From contig CADAKH010000016.1 in the NCBI GenBank assembly GCA_902788505.1, positions 1-61,890 on the forward strand: DNA of 61,890 nt, given 5' to 3'. The position numbers were made by a program, and so were the translations under genes. The DNA comes from Oscillospiraceae bacterium (lineage in GTDB: Bacteria; Bacillota; Clostridia; Saccharofermentanales; Saccharofermentanaceae). The notes below the pieces were generated by a model. It was not told the DNA's origin and did not search any database. It saw only the letters and a list, made by a program, of their open reading frames with translations. Shown here one piece after another: positions 26,225-35,116 of the stretch (position 1 is the stretch's first letter; the number at the start of each line of letters is the position of its first letter).

Positions 26225-26967
26225 TGGATCCTTTTAACTGCCGCGGCATAATAATCAAATCCAATGATTATAAGGAAAAGGACAGACTTTTATCTGTTCT
26301 GACTTCCGACAGGGGTCTTATCACTATCTGCGCCAAAGGTGTTGCAAAACCCGGAAGTTCTTTGGGTTTTGTCTCAATGCCGTATATGCTTTGTGATTTT
26401 GTTGTCAGTGTTTCACATGGTTACTACTATCTTAAAGATGCAACGATAATCGAGAGCAATTCCAAGATCATGGAAAGCCTTGAACAGATGACTGTTGCAG
26501 CTCATATAGCATCCTGTCTTGATGACTGCACACTGCAAAGCGAGAATGCAAAAGAAGCTTACGAACTTGCTGTTTATGCATTTTATATGCTCGCCAATAA
26601 CAAAGAAAAATATCTTCTTATATACTCGGCATTCAACTGGAGACTTCTTACAATTGCAGGATTTACTGTTCTATACGATCTATCCAATCCGAGCTATAAA
26701 GCTTCAGGCGGAAAGCCCGACAGATTCCTGATTAATATTGCCGGAGGTGTTAACAGCGCCTCCAACAGCAACAGGGCTTTTGACAGACTACTGGAAGAGC
26801 CGTCTGTCCGTGCGCTGAACTATTTTGCGGAATGTGATCTCAAACGGTTATTTACGTCTTCTGCGGACAAAAAGACCGAAAAAGAATTAAAAGATTTTAC
26901 AACGGACTATCTTTCAGTACATTTTGAAAAGATATATGACATGCTTGCTGTTTTAGATAATCTATAA
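26224..26967 (+). CDS. recO: DNA repair protein RecO
   Basis: 247 residues. N-terminal OB-fold (about 1-80: GIIIKSNDYKEKDRLLSVLTSDRGLITICAKGVAKPGS) and helical C-terminal domain. With RecF and RecR it loads RecA on gapped DNA. No Cys4 zinc site is evident in the C-terminal region. The start codon overlaps the Era stop (TAATG), the conserved era-recO arrangement. Confidence 0.92.
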   Translation: MDPFNCRGIIIKSNDYKEKDRLLSVLTSDRGLITICAKGVAKPGSSLGFVSMPYMLCDFVVSVSHGYYYLKDATIIESNSKIMESLEQMTVAAHIASCLDDCTLQSENAKEAYELAVYAFYMLANNKEKYLLIYSAFNWRLLTIAGFTVLYDLSNPSYKASGGKPDRFLINIAGGVNSASNSNRAFDRLLEEPSVRALNYFAECDLKRLFTSSADKKTEKELKDFTTDYLSVHFEKIYDMLAVLDNL

Positions 26968-27005
26968 TCAGAACACTTAAACCTTCACAAGAAAGGAATT
27001 GTTCT

Positions 27006-28217
27006 ATGAATCTATCAACTACACCTTCACACCGCATAGGGGAGTGCCTTGTAAGAGCAGTCGATAAGAACGGCGATCCGTTAAGAGACAAGGAACTGGT
27101 ACTTAATCAGAAATCACACGAATTTCTTTTCGGATGCGGGGCGTTTGATTTCCTTGAATATGAATTCCGGCCGGCTGATCCTGACAGACAGCAGAAGTGG
27201 CTTGCCCTGATGAATTACGGAACACTTCCTTTTTACTGGGGGAGATATGAACCTGAAGAAGGTCATCCTCATTATGATGAACTCAAGACCGCAGCAGATA
27301 AGCTGATTGCCAACAACGTTACTATCAAAGGCCATCCTTTATGCTGGCATACTGTCTGTGCTGACTGGCTTATGAAGTATTCAGATGAAGTTATAATGGA
27401 TAAGCAGCTCGAAAGGATCAACCGCGAAGTAACTGCATTTAAAGGCACTATTGATTTCTGGGATGTTATAAACGAAGTCGTTATCATGCCTGTCTTCGAC
27501 AAGTACGATAATGCTGTTACCAGGATATGCAACAGGTATGGAAGAGTAGAACTCGTAAAACAGGTTTTCGCTGCCGCAAAAGCTGCAAATCCCAACGGAA
27601 CATTCCTTATTAATGACTTTAATACTTCACCTAATTACGAGAAGCTAATTGAGGAGTTGCTCGATGCCGGCGTGGAAATCTCCGCCATCGGTATCCAGTC
27701 CCATCAGCATCAGGGGTACTGGGGAGAAGAAAAGCTCAGAGATGTATTAAAGCGTTTCGGCAGATTCGGACTTCCAATCCATTTTACCGAGAATACACTT
27801 ATCTCAGGTGAGATCATGCCTGCATATATTGAAGATCTAAATGACTGGCAGGTCGATGAGTGGCCTACAACAGAAGAAGGCGAGATCAGACAGGCTAAAG
27901 AATGGGAAGAGATGTACAGGATCCTATTTGCAGATCCCAATGTTAAGGCTATTACTGGATGGGATTTTGCAGATGGTGCCTGGCTCAATGCACCGAGCGG
28001 TCTTATCACAAGAGACAACCGTGTAAAACCCGCTTACGAAAAGCTTAAGAGTCTTTCAAAAGGCGAGTGGTGGACAAAAGATGAGATCATCCGTACTGAC
28101 AGTAACGGTTTAGTTAAGGTCACAGGTACGAAGGGTACATATGAGATAAAGGACGCAAAAGATCAGATCGTTCTGGGATCAGAACCTTCGGAAACAACAG
28201 TTCAGATCTTCCAGTGA
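27006..28217 (+). CDS. GH10 endo-1,4-beta-xylanase, cytosolic
   Basis: 403 residues. GH10 barrel enzyme cleaving beta-1,4-xylan or xylo-oligosaccharides with retention. The acid/base is E157 in WDVINEV and the nucleophile E262 in HFTENT; KGHPLCWH and IGIQSHQHQ are family substrate-cleft motifs. There is no signal peptide, membrane anchor or carbohydrate-binding module, so it should act inside the cell on imported oligosaccharides. A short beta-rich N-terminal segment (about 8-40) precedes the barrel. AAAGGAATT serves as ribosome site. It lies 38 bp after recO, and its last 16 bp overlap the minus-strand helicase tail to tail. Confidence 0.95.
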   Translation: MNLSTTPSHRIGECLVRAVDKNGDPLRDKELVLNQKSHEFLFGCGAFDFLEYEFRPADPDRQQKWLALMNYGTLPFYWGRYEPEEGHPHYDELKTAADKLIANNVTIKGHPLCWHTVCADWLMKYSDEVIMDKQLERINREVTAFKGTIDFWDVINEVVIMPVFDKYDNAVTRICNRYGRVELVKQVFAAAKAANPNGTFLINDFNTSPNYEKLIEELLDAGVEISAIGIQSHQHQGYWGEEKLRDVLKRFGRFGLPIHFTENTLISGEIMPAYIEDLNDWQVDEWPTTEEGEIRQAKEWEEMYRILFADPNVKAITGWDFADGAWLNAPSGLITRDNRVKPAYEKLKSLSKGEWWTKDEIIRTDSNGLVKVTGTKGTYEIKDAKDQIVLGSEPSETTVQIFQ

Positions 28218-30571
28218 TCAGGAAAGAGCATTATATATTCGGGCTTTGCGAGTCTCTCGTCTATCAGGAGCGCAAAGCCCGTATCTGTCTCTGTCCTGAT
28301 AACTCTTCCTACTGCCTGAAGAACCTTCTGCCAGCCGGGGAATCTGTATGCAAAAGAGAATCCGTCTCCAAATTTTTCCGAGTAGTAATTGCTTAATATC
28401 TGCCTTTCGGGAGTGATCTTTGGAAGCCCGACACCAACTATAACAACGCCTGTAAGTTTGTCGCCCGTAAGATCTATACCTTCACCGAAATGGCCGCCTA
28501 AAACAGCTGCTCCAATCAAAAGTCCGTTATAAGGTTCGCTGAAGCTTTTGAGAAATTCTTCCTTCTCGGTGTTCGTCATCTCAGAGACCTGTGAGATGAT
28601 CTTGAAATCTGTTATGCCTCTGGCTTTAAGCTCGCTTTCTATTTTGGGCATTATCTGATTCATGTATTCGAAAGACGGGAAAAAGACCATATGATTCCCG
28701 GATCTTCCGCTGAAGCAGTCGGATATCTTCATTACAAGATCATCCGTTGTAAGCGACCTGTTCTTATATGTTGTTGAGATATCCGAGTCGATCATGATCT
28801 CAAGATTTTCCGGTGGGAAAGGTGAAGGGAGCCTTAAGAATGAGGAGTAATCACAATCCGGTCCCACAAGACAGTTTCTGTAGTATTCGTAAGGCGTAAA
28901 CGTAGCTGAGAAGAATATAACTGATAATCTGTCCTTGATGATGTAATCAAGTTTTTTGGCACAATCGAGACAATTGAGTGTTAATGTGATATCGCCGTTG
29001 CTTCTTGACGCAGCAGTAATGTATGCATTGTCAAAGTAATGCTCAAGTACTGTCAGGAAATACCTGGCTTCAAAGAAGAATCTGACGGCTGTCTTTCTGG
29101 TCTGTCCCTGTTCGAGATTATCGAGCAGAGGAGACAGATTTCTTATCGTAAACCACATCTTCGCATAAAGCTGTCTTGGAGGCTGTCTCATGGCTTCCCA
29201 GTTCTGAGTCATGAGCACTTTATTCTCATCTGCCTGTTCGAGGAGTTTGAAGCACGATCCTGAAGATTCAAAACAAGTACCGATATTGACGAAATAGTTC
29301 CTGAGCTGATGGAGCATCGTCTCCACCTTGGTGTTTATGCCTTTGAAGTCATTTATCATCTCTTCAATAAGGCTTAATGAGAAAGAAGCCGAGAACATCT
29401 CTCTGCCTCTGTCGATCATGTTGTGCGCCTCATCAACAAGAACGGCGACTCTCTGATTGCCGGGTTCTTTAGATATCATTGCTACTCTCGGACTGAAGAT
29501 ATGGTTATAGTCACCGATAACAACAGTACAGTAATGCATTGTGTCTATCATGAATTCGTGAGGGCAGATGCCGTGTTTCAGTGCGATCTCGGTGATCTTC
29601 TCAGGAGTGACTTCATCTAAGAGCAGGGATTCAGCCAAGGCATCCTTCAGCTTGCCGTAGTAATCTTTGGCAAGAGGGCAGAATTTGGCATCACACTCGG
29701 TGCCGAACGGACACATCTTTTCCTTCGATCTTAAAGTTATCGACCTGATTATGAGTCCGGATTTGCGCATCTGGTTCAAAGTCGATTCGGCCACACCTCT
29801 GGTTGCTTCCTTAGCTGTAAGATAGAAGATCTGGTCGTACCTGTTCTTGACAAGTCCTTTGATGGCAGGGTAGAGGACAGATACAGTCTTGCCTATTCCT
29901 GTTGGTGCTTCAACGAAGAAAGCCTCGCCTGAATTCAGTGCAAGGAGTGCCTTCTTCATGAATTCTTTCTGCCCCGGCCTTATTGTGTCGAAGGGGAATC
30001 TGATCTGAGAAGCCGAATCTCTCAGACTGTTCTGATAATCCATCAGAGTCTTGGCGAATATGCAGTATTCGGCGCAGGTATCTTCCCAGAATGCATTCGC
30101 TTCCTCAAATGACATCGTATAGGTATTCTCGTAGGAATCAAGGGTGGTAACTGACACATATCTTAAAGTAAGACTGATATCCAGAACTTCTGAATTTGTC
30201 AGAAGATACATAGCTCCATACAGCTTTAGCTGGGTAACATGTTCCGGCCTTACAAGTGCATCAAAGCTCTCCTTGGTCGAGTTGAATGACTTTATCTCGA
30301 AGATCTTTGGAGCCTTTTTTGGTGTCAGCATCATGGCATCGAATCTGCCGTTTACTGAAAGGCAAAGGCCTGATTCGGATATGTAGTCGTAAACCAGGGG
30401 TTCTTCGGTCACGACAATATCGCCGTAGGCTTTCTTCAGGTCTGCGAAAACCCTTTGGTGAAGTTTGGTGCCTTCAACTCCGGATACAGAGCCGTATGAA
30501 CCGCCGGCAAGATTGCCGCGGCGCGATATATAGGAAGCCAGTTCTGTAACGGAGACATTTATCTTGTTCAT
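28202..30571 (-). CDS. RecB/Cas4-type nuclease fused to XPD/DinG-like iron-sulfur helicase
   Basis: 789 residues. Residues 1-130 carry a PD-(D/E)XK nuclease pattern: H38, D78 in GRFDAM, E92-x-K94 in FEIKSF, and Q114xxxY118. The helicase follows: Walker A EAPTGIGKT (221-229), a four-Cys cluster likely holding 4Fe-4S (C287, C293, C298, C336), DEAH at 380-383, and VLQAVGRVIRTETD near the C-terminus. Superfamily 2, DinG/XPD-like 5'-3' helicases unwind branched or stalled DNA; the nuclease may trim the strands. The start is ATG 30571; the frame runs 49 codons further up, but that part overlaps the tRNA gene and its promoter. The gene interrupts a pair of glycosidase genes. Its role in repair or defence is not established. 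Confidence 0.88.
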   Translation of the reverse strand: MNKINVSVTELASYISRRGNLAGGSYGSVSGVEGTKLHQRVFADLKKAYGDIVVTEEPLVYDYISESGLCLSVNGRFDAMMLTPKKAPKIFEIKSFNSTKESFDALVRPEHVTQLKLYGAMYLLTNSEVLDISLTLRYVSVTTLDSYENTYTMSFEEANAFWEDTCAEYCIFAKTLMDYQNSLRDSASQIRFPFDTIRPGQKEFMKKALLALNSGEAFFVEAPTGIGKTVSVLYPAIKGLVKNRYDQIFYLTAKEATRGVAESTLNQMRKSGLIIRSITLRSKEKMCPFGTECDAKFCPLAKDYYGKLKDALAESLLLDEVTPEKITEIALKHGICPHEFMIDTMHYCTVVIGDYNHIFSPRVAMISKEPGNQRVAVLVDEAHNMIDRGREMFSASFSLSLIEEMINDFKGINTKVETMLHQLRNYFVNIGTCFESSGSCFKLLEQADENKVLMTQNWEAMRQPPRQLYAKMWFTIRNLSPLLDNLEQGQTRKTAVRFFFEARYFLTVLEHYFDNAYITAASRSNGDITLTLNCLDCAKKLDYIIKDRLSVIFFSATFTPYEYYRNCLVGPDCDYSSFLRLPSPFPPENLEIMIDSDISTTYKNRSLTTDDLVMKISDCFSGRSGNHMVFFPSFEYMNQIMPKIESELKARGITDFKIISQVSEMTNTEKEEFLKSFSEPYNGLLIGAAVLGGHFGEGIDLTGDKLTGVVIVGVGLPKITPERQILSNYYSEKFGDGFSFAYRFPGWQKVLQAVGRVIRTETDTGFALLIDERLAKPEYIMLFPDHWKI

Positions 30572-30625
30572 AAGCTGATTATAACCCAACAGATATTTAA
30601 TTAAGGGGACAATACTTATGCATTG

Positions 30626-30654
30626 TTGAAAAAAATCAGCCCTTGATATAAAAT
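30626..30654 (+). promoter_or_regulatory. sigma-A promoter for tRNA-Leu
   Basis: TTGAAA (30626-30631), 17-bp spacer, TAAAAT (30649-30654), only 11 bp before the mature tRNA 5' end. Divergent from the helicase gene. Confidence 0.65.
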
Positions 30655-30665
30655 TTAACCCGCAC

Positions 30666-30752
30666 GCAGATGTGGTGGAATTGGCAGACGCGCTAGCTTC
30701 AGGTGCTAGTGGGAGCAATCTCGTGCGGGTTCAAGTCCCGCCATCTGCACCA
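30666..30752 (+). tRNA. tRNA-Leu (anticodon CAG)
   Basis: 87 nt including an encoded CCA (30750-30752). Acceptor GCAGATG/CATCTGC, D-arm GTGGAATTGGCAGAC, anticodon stem CTAGC/GCTAG with loop TTCAGGT (anticodon CAG, reads CUG), long class II variable arm GGGAGCAATCTC, and T-arm GCGGGTTCAAGTCCCGC. It is a stand-alone gene with its own promoter and terminator. Confidence 0.97.
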
Positions 30753-30759
30753 GAACCGG

Positions 30760-30807
30760 ATACCCTTCGTTCATTTTATATGCAGAACGAAGGGTATTAT
30801 TATTTTT
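30760..30807 (+). terminator. terminator of tRNA-Leu
   Basis: A perfect 13-bp stem: ATACCCTTCGTTC (30760-30772) with GAACGAAGGGTAT (30785-30797), 12-nt loop, followed by TATTATTTTTG. Confidence 0.85.
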
Positions 30808-30857
30808 GAAGGATTATAAATTTGTCGGGTAAATATGTGACGATTGAAGGGTATTAT
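30789..30857 (+). promoter_or_regulatory. 12-bp direct repeat upstream of the arabinofuranosidase gene
   Basis: GAAGGGTATTAT occurs at 30789-30800 and 30846-30857, 57 bp apart. The first copy is part of the tRNA terminator; the second lies 18 bp before a TATACT -10 element (30875-30880) that lacks a good -35. An activator or repressor site is possible, but the first copy may be coincidental. Confidence 0.4.
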
Positions 30858-30910
30858 CCCCCAAATAAAAAAGATATACTAAATCTTATTCTGAAATAGA
30901 GAGGTCCCCT

Positions 30911-32422
30911 ATGTACAATCTTTTCATCAACACAGATAAAGAACTAGGCCATATTAATCCTGAGATCCAGGGACATTTTTCCGAACATCTCGGCAGATGT
31001 ATATATGAAGGCATTTATGTAGGTGAGAATTCACCGATTCCCAATACCAATGGTATGCGAAATGATGTTGTTCAGGCTCTTAAGGAGATGAAGATACCGG
31101 TTCTCCGTTGGCCGGGCGGATGCTTTGCTGATGAATATCACTGGAAGGACGGTATTGGTCCCAAGGAAGAGAGAAAGAAGATCGTTAATACAAACTGGGG
31201 CGGAGTAACAGAAGACAACAGCTTTGGTACCCATGAATTCATGGAACTTGCAGAGCAGCTCGGCTGCAAGACATACGTTAACGGCAATGTCGGAAGCGGA
31301 ACTGTAAGAGAGATGAGCGAATGGGTCGAATACATGACCTTTGACGGAGTATCTCCCATGGCAGACTTAAGAAGAGCCAACGGCAGGGAGAAGCCCTGGA
31401 CTGTTGATTATTTCGCTGTCGGCAATGAAACATGGGGATGCGGCGGCAACATGGTTCCCGAGTATTATGCGAATCTTTACAAGCAGTATCAGACATTCGT
31501 AAAGAACTACGACCAGAATAAGAAGATCAAAAAACTTGCCGTAGGTCCTTCCGATAAGGACTATAACTGGACAGAGACACTCCTTCACGAGTGCTTCAGA
31601 CAGCAGGGCACATTTCCTCAGAATTTCGGATATATGGATGGACTCACACTCCATTACTACACTCTGCCTTATGATTGGGATCATAAGGGAAGTGCTACCG
31701 GATTTAACAGCAAAGAGTGGTATATGACTCTTGCCAAGACTTTCAACATGGAAGAATACATTGAGAAGCATTCTGCAATTATGGACAGATATGACCCTGA
31801 CTGCAGGATCGGTCTCATGGTTGACGAGTGGGGCACATGGTATGACGTTGAGGAAGGAACCAATCCCGGATTCCTCTATCAGCAGAATACAATAAGGGAT
31901 GCTCTCATCGCGGCTATCAACCTCAACATATTCAACAAGCACTGTAAGCGTGTAAAGATGGCTAATATTGCCCAGCTTGTCAATGTCCTTCAGGCAGTTA
32001 TCCTCACAGAAGGCGATAAGATGATCAAGACGCCTACATATCATGTGTTCAAGATGTACAGCTGCCATCAGGACGGCACACTGATCGAGAGTTCTGTAAA
32101 TGCGGAAAAGATCGGTCTTGAAGATGAATACATGGTTCCCAATCTCCATGAGTCAGTATCAAAGGACAAGGACGGAAAGATCCATATTACTCTGGGCAAT
32201 CTTTCATGCTCAGATTCCTATGATATCAACAGCACTCTTATGGGTAACAGCATTAAGTCCGTTAAGGCTGAGATCGTCGGAGGCAAGATGGACGATCACA
32301 ACACATTCGATAATCCTGATGTTGTTGAGACCAGATCTTTTAATGAGATCAGCTTTGAAGGTGACAAGATCAGTTTCAGGATCCCTGCTTCAAGTGTAAT
32401 GCATATCGAAGTTGAGATCTGA
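30911..32422 (+). CDS. abfA: GH51 alpha-L-arabinofuranosidase, cytosolic
   Basis: 503 residues, usual length for intracellular GH51 enzymes. Removes alpha-L-arabinofuranosyl side chains from arabinoxylo- or arabino-oligosaccharides. The catalytic barrel has acid/base E173 in GNETWG and nucleophile E306 in [20 protein letters not shown] is a family signature, and the C-terminal 120 residues form the beta-sandwich. No signal peptide. It probably works with the GH10 enzyme encoded 3 kb upstream on imported arabinoxylan fragments. GAGAGG serves as ribosome site. Confidence 0.95.
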   Translation: MYNLFINTDKELGHINPEIQGHFSEHLGRCIYEGIYVGENSPIPNTNGMRNDVVQALKEMKIPVLRWPGGCFADEYHWKDGIGPKEERKKIVNTNWGGVTEDNSFGTHEFMELAEQLGCKTYVNGNVGSGTVREMSEWVEYMTFDGVSPMADLRRANGREKPWTVDYFAVGNETWGCGGNMVPEYYANLYKQYQTFVKNYDQNKKIKKLAVGPSDKDYNWTETLLHECFRQQGTFPQNFGYMDGLTLHYYTLPYDWDHKGSATGFNSKEWYMTLAKTFNMEEYIEKHSAIMDRYDPDCRIGLMVDEWGTWYDVEEGTNPGFLYQQNTIRDALIAAINLNIFNKHCKRVKMANIAQLVNVLQAVILTEGDKMIKTPTYHVFKMYSCHQDGTLIESSVNAEKIGLEDEYMVPNLHESVSKDKDGKIHITLGNLSCSDSYDINSTLMGNSIKSVKAEIVGGKMDDHNTFDNPDVVETRSFNEISFEGDKISFRIPASSVMHIEVEI

Positions 32423-32423
32423 G

Positions 32424-32669
32424 ATGCCGAAGATCTGCACGCGATGTCTTCTTAAGGACTTCAGCAAAGAAGACTATGAAAAGATAATAGTTCAGGGAAT
32501 CAAAGCTCTTCCGCCGGAAGAGCTTGTTTCTGATGAGGTCCTATCCCAAAGACTTGCCGTGTGCAGCTCGTGTGAGAAGATCAATCAGGGTACATGTCTT
32601 GCCTGCGGATGCTACGTTGAGATAAGAGCCGCTACAAAGAAAGGCAAGTGTCCCTATAAAAATTGGTGA
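32424..32669 (+). CDS. small Cys-rich protein (DUF6171-like)
   Basis: 81 residues with two Cys clusters: CTRC near the N-terminus and CSSC..(7)..CLACGC, plus a final Cys in KGKCPYKNW. This spacing suggests one or two structural zinc sites; it resembles DUF6171 proteins, whose function is unknown. ATG 32424 directly follows the abfA stop (TGAGATG). A TTG at 32412 is an alternative start. Co-transcription with abfA is likely by position, but a functional link is not implied. Confidence 0.7.
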   Translation: MPKICTRCLLKDFSKEDYEKIIVQGIKALPPEELVSDEVLSQRLAVCSSCEKINQGTCLACGCYVEIRAATKKGKCPYKNW

Positions 32670-32679
32670 TTTTTAGTTG

Positions 32680-32707
32680 TTGCGTTCGATCTCCGCTAAT
32701 ATATAAT
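32680..32707 (+). promoter_or_regulatory. sigma-A promoter for the cysteine desulfurase-thiI unit
   Basis: TTGCGT (32680-32685), 16-bp spacer, TATAAT (32702-32707), 29 bp before the ATG. Confidence 0.65.
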
Positions 32708-32736
32708 ACTTACGTTATTTTGGCAGGAGACAAATC

Positions 32737-33876
32737 ATGATCTATTTCGATAACAGTGCAACCACCTTTGTATCTGAAGGAGTCAGAGCAAAGCTCCAGG
32801 CGCTTACTTCCGATTCTTTGTCAGCCAACCCCGGAGCTCTTCATAAGCTCGGGAATAAGGCTATCGACCTTTACGAAGGGATAAGGAAGGAGACAGCTGA
32901 TCTTCTCGGAGCCAGATCCGAAGAGATCTTCTTCACGTCATGCGCTACTGAGAGTGCCAATACCGCTATCAAAGGTTATATGAGCCGTAATAAGAGAGCG
33001 GGAAATGCTGTTATCTCCACAAAAACTGAGCACAAGGCTACTTTGGAGTGCCTGGATTATCTGTCAAAACTCGGTTATGAGATCAGATATGTCAAGGTCG
33101 GTATCGACGGAAAACCTTTAATAGAGAGCCTTGAAGAAGAACTCAATAAAGGCGGAGTTGCTCTTGCATGCTTTACGCTTGTTAATAATGAGACCGGATC
33201 AGTACTTCCGGCAGAAGAGCTTTTCAAGACGGTAAAGACAATATCACCTTCAACGGCAATCTATCTTGACTGCGTTCAGGCGTTGGGAAAGATGCCGGTC
33301 AATCTGTCTTCTATAGGTGCTGACATGTGTTCTTTCTCCGGCCATAAGATCCATTCGATCAAAGGAAACGGTGTCCTTTATATCCGCAAAGGAGTACGTA
33401 TCGATCCCCTGATCCTCGGCGGCGGACAGCAGGACGGAATGCGTTCTGGAACACAGAGTCCGGTTCTTGCGGGGGCTTTCCTTGAGGCATTGAAGGAAGT
33501 GTCGGGTGAGATAGATGAGTCGCGTAAAAAGATTCAAGAGATAAACATTTATCTTCGTAAGGAATTAGCTCAAAGAGGTGCTAAGATCCTTTCACCTGAT
33601 GATGCTCTTCCTTATGTTCTGAATGTATCATTCGAAGGGTTTGAATCCGAGACAATGCTTCATTGTCTTGAGATCTACGATATATATGTTTCCACGGTTT
33701 CTGCATGCTCTGCCAAGCAGAAGAAGGTATCTTATGTGCTGCTTGAGATGGGTGTGGACCGCAAGACAGCCGCAAATGCTGTAAGACTCAGCTTCTCCAG
33801 GTATAATACAATGGACGAGGCTAAAGTATTTATACAGCGCGTAGACGATATTTACGATCAATTTCTGGTGAAGTGA
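32737..33876 (+). CDS. cysteine desulfurase (NifS/IscS family), ThiI partner
   Basis: 379 residues, PLP enzyme that removes sulfur from cysteine as a persulfide. Features: YFDNSATT at the N-terminus, CATESANTAI, TEHKATL, the PLP lysine in SGHKIHSIKG (about 203) and the persulfide Cys in the mobile loop STVSACSAKQ (about 323). The gene lies 10 bp before thiI, the same pairing as nifZ-thiI in Bacillus, so it most likely supplies sulfur for 4-thiouridine in tRNA rather than for iron-sulfur clusters. Confidence 0.93.
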   Translation: MIYFDNSATTFVSEGVRAKLQALTSDSLSANPGALHKLGNKAIDLYEGIRKETADLLGARSEEIFFTSCATESANTAIKGYMSRNKRAGNAVISTKTEHKATLECLDYLSKLGYEIRYVKVGIDGKPLIESLEEELNKGGVALACFTLVNNETGSVLPAEELFKTVKTISPSTAIYLDCVQALGKMPVNLSSIGADMCSFSGHKIHSIKGNGVLYIRKGVRIDPLILGGGQQDGMRSGTQSPVLAGAFLEALKEVSGEIDESRKKIQEINIYLRKELAQRGAKILSPDDALPYVLNVSFEGFESETMLHCLEIYDIYVSTVSACSAKQKKVSYVLLEMGVDRKTAANAVRLSFSRYNTMDEAKVFIQRVDDIYDQFLVK

Positions 33877-33886
33877 GGATACAGAT

Positions 33887-35089
33887 ATGGCAAATGTCCT
33901 TTTGGCAAGAATGGGCGAGGTAACCCTTAAAGGACTTAACAGAGGTTCATTTGAGATTCAGCTTAAGAGCAATCTTAAGTACAGACTTAAAAAGTTCGGA
34001 AATCTCAAGATCTATCAGAGCCAGAGCAGGATCTGGATCGAACCCAAAGATGAAGATAACCCGAATTTCCAGTCTATGACAGCAGCTGAAGATATTATGA
34101 AGGCAGTATGTCAGGTCTTCGGTATTGTATCTGTAAGCCTTGCCAGAAAGTTTGAAGGCGACTTTGAATCTATCAAGGAGAATGCTTTTATCTGTGTAAG
34201 AGAACTTCTTGAGAACCACCCTGAGTATAAGACCTTTAAGGTCGAGAGCAAGCGCGGAAACAAGACTTTCCCGATGACTTCTCCTGAGATCTGTGAAGAA
34301 CTGGGCTATCAGATCCTTGAAAACTTCAAGAACCTTTCGGTTAAGGTAAAGAATCCTGATTTCATCCTGAATGTTGAAATCCGTGAGTCCAATTATGTTT
34401 ATTCAGGCAAGATGATGGCACACAGAGGTTTACCGGTCGGTTCCTGTGCGAAGGGAATGCTTCTTTTGTCAGGCGGTATCGACAGCCCTGTAGCCGGCTT
34501 CATGATGGCTTCAAGAGGTATGCCTCTGGATGCTGTATATTTCCATTCGTATCCTTATACAAGTGATCTTGCAAAGCAAAAAGTAATCGATCTTGCAAAG
34601 ATCGTATCCGGCTTTTCAGGCCGTATGACTCTTCATGTAGTCAATTTCACTCAGATACAGCTCGATCTTTACAAGCATTCACCTCAGGATATGCTGACTG
34701 TCACTATGCGCCGCATCATGCTCCAGATCGCAGAAAGACTTGCGATTAAGAATGACTGCAAATGCCTGATTACAGGTGAGAGCTTAGGACAGGTTGCATC
34801 TCAGACTATGGAAGCCATTGCAGCTACCAATGAAGTTGTAAAGATGCCGATCTTAAGACCTCTTATCGGCATAGACAAACAGGCTACTTGCGATATTTCC
34901 AGAAATATCGGTGCTTTTGAGACTTCTATACTTCCTTACGAAGACTGCTGTACTGTTTTTGTTGCAAAACACCCGAAGACACACCCGCATCCCGAGGATA
35001 TAATCGAAGCAGAAAAAGACCTTGATATCGAGACACTGGTTGAAGCAGGTGTTCTAGGAACAGAAGATATAGTTATTGATCCGTTCTGA
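33887..35089 (+). CDS. thiI: tRNA 4-thiouridine synthetase ThiI
   Basis: 400 residues: N-terminal ferredoxin-like and THUMP domains (about 1-170) and a PP-loop ATPase domain with LLSGGIDSPVAGF (near 195) that adenylates U8 of tRNA. There is no C-terminal rhodanese domain, as in Bacillus-type ThiI, so persulfide comes straight from the upstream desulfurase. It follows that gene closely. Confidence 0.95.
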   Translation: MANVLLARMGEVTLKGLNRGSFEIQLKSNLKYRLKKFGNLKIYQSQSRIWIEPKDEDNPNFQSMTAAEDIMKAVCQVFGIVSVSLARKFEGDFESIKENAFICVRELLENHPEYKTFKVESKRGNKTFPMTSPEICEELGYQILENFKNLSVKVKNPDFILNVEIRESNYVYSGKMMAHRGLPVGSCAKGMLLLSGGIDSPVAGFMMASRGMPLDAVYFHSYPYTSDLAKQKVIDLAKIVSGFSGRMTLHVVNFTQIQLDLYKHSPQDMLTVTMRRIMLQIAERLAIKNDCKCLITGESLGQVASQTMEAIAATNEVVKMPILRPLIGIDKQATCDISRNIGAFETSILPYEDCCTVFVAKHPKTHPHPEDIIEAEKDLDIETLVEAGVLGTEDIVIDPF

Positions 35090-35116
35090 TATCTGAACGG
35101 GGCTTAGGAGGCAAAT

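Noticed and set aside
28202..30571. Cas4 or a CRISPR-associated helicase-nuclease
   Set aside because: The nuclease motifs are Cas4/RecB-like, but the iron-sulfur cysteines belong to the helicase domain and there is no CRISPR context.
30572..30718. 49-codon N-terminal extension of the helicase
   Set aside because: It would run through the tRNA-Leu gene and its promoter; the nuclease domain starts cleanly at ATG 30571.
31367..32149. 260-codon minus-strand frame inside the arabinofuranosidase gene
   Set aside because: It is antisense to a well-supported GH51 gene with catalytic motifs; no ribosome site or recognisable domain.
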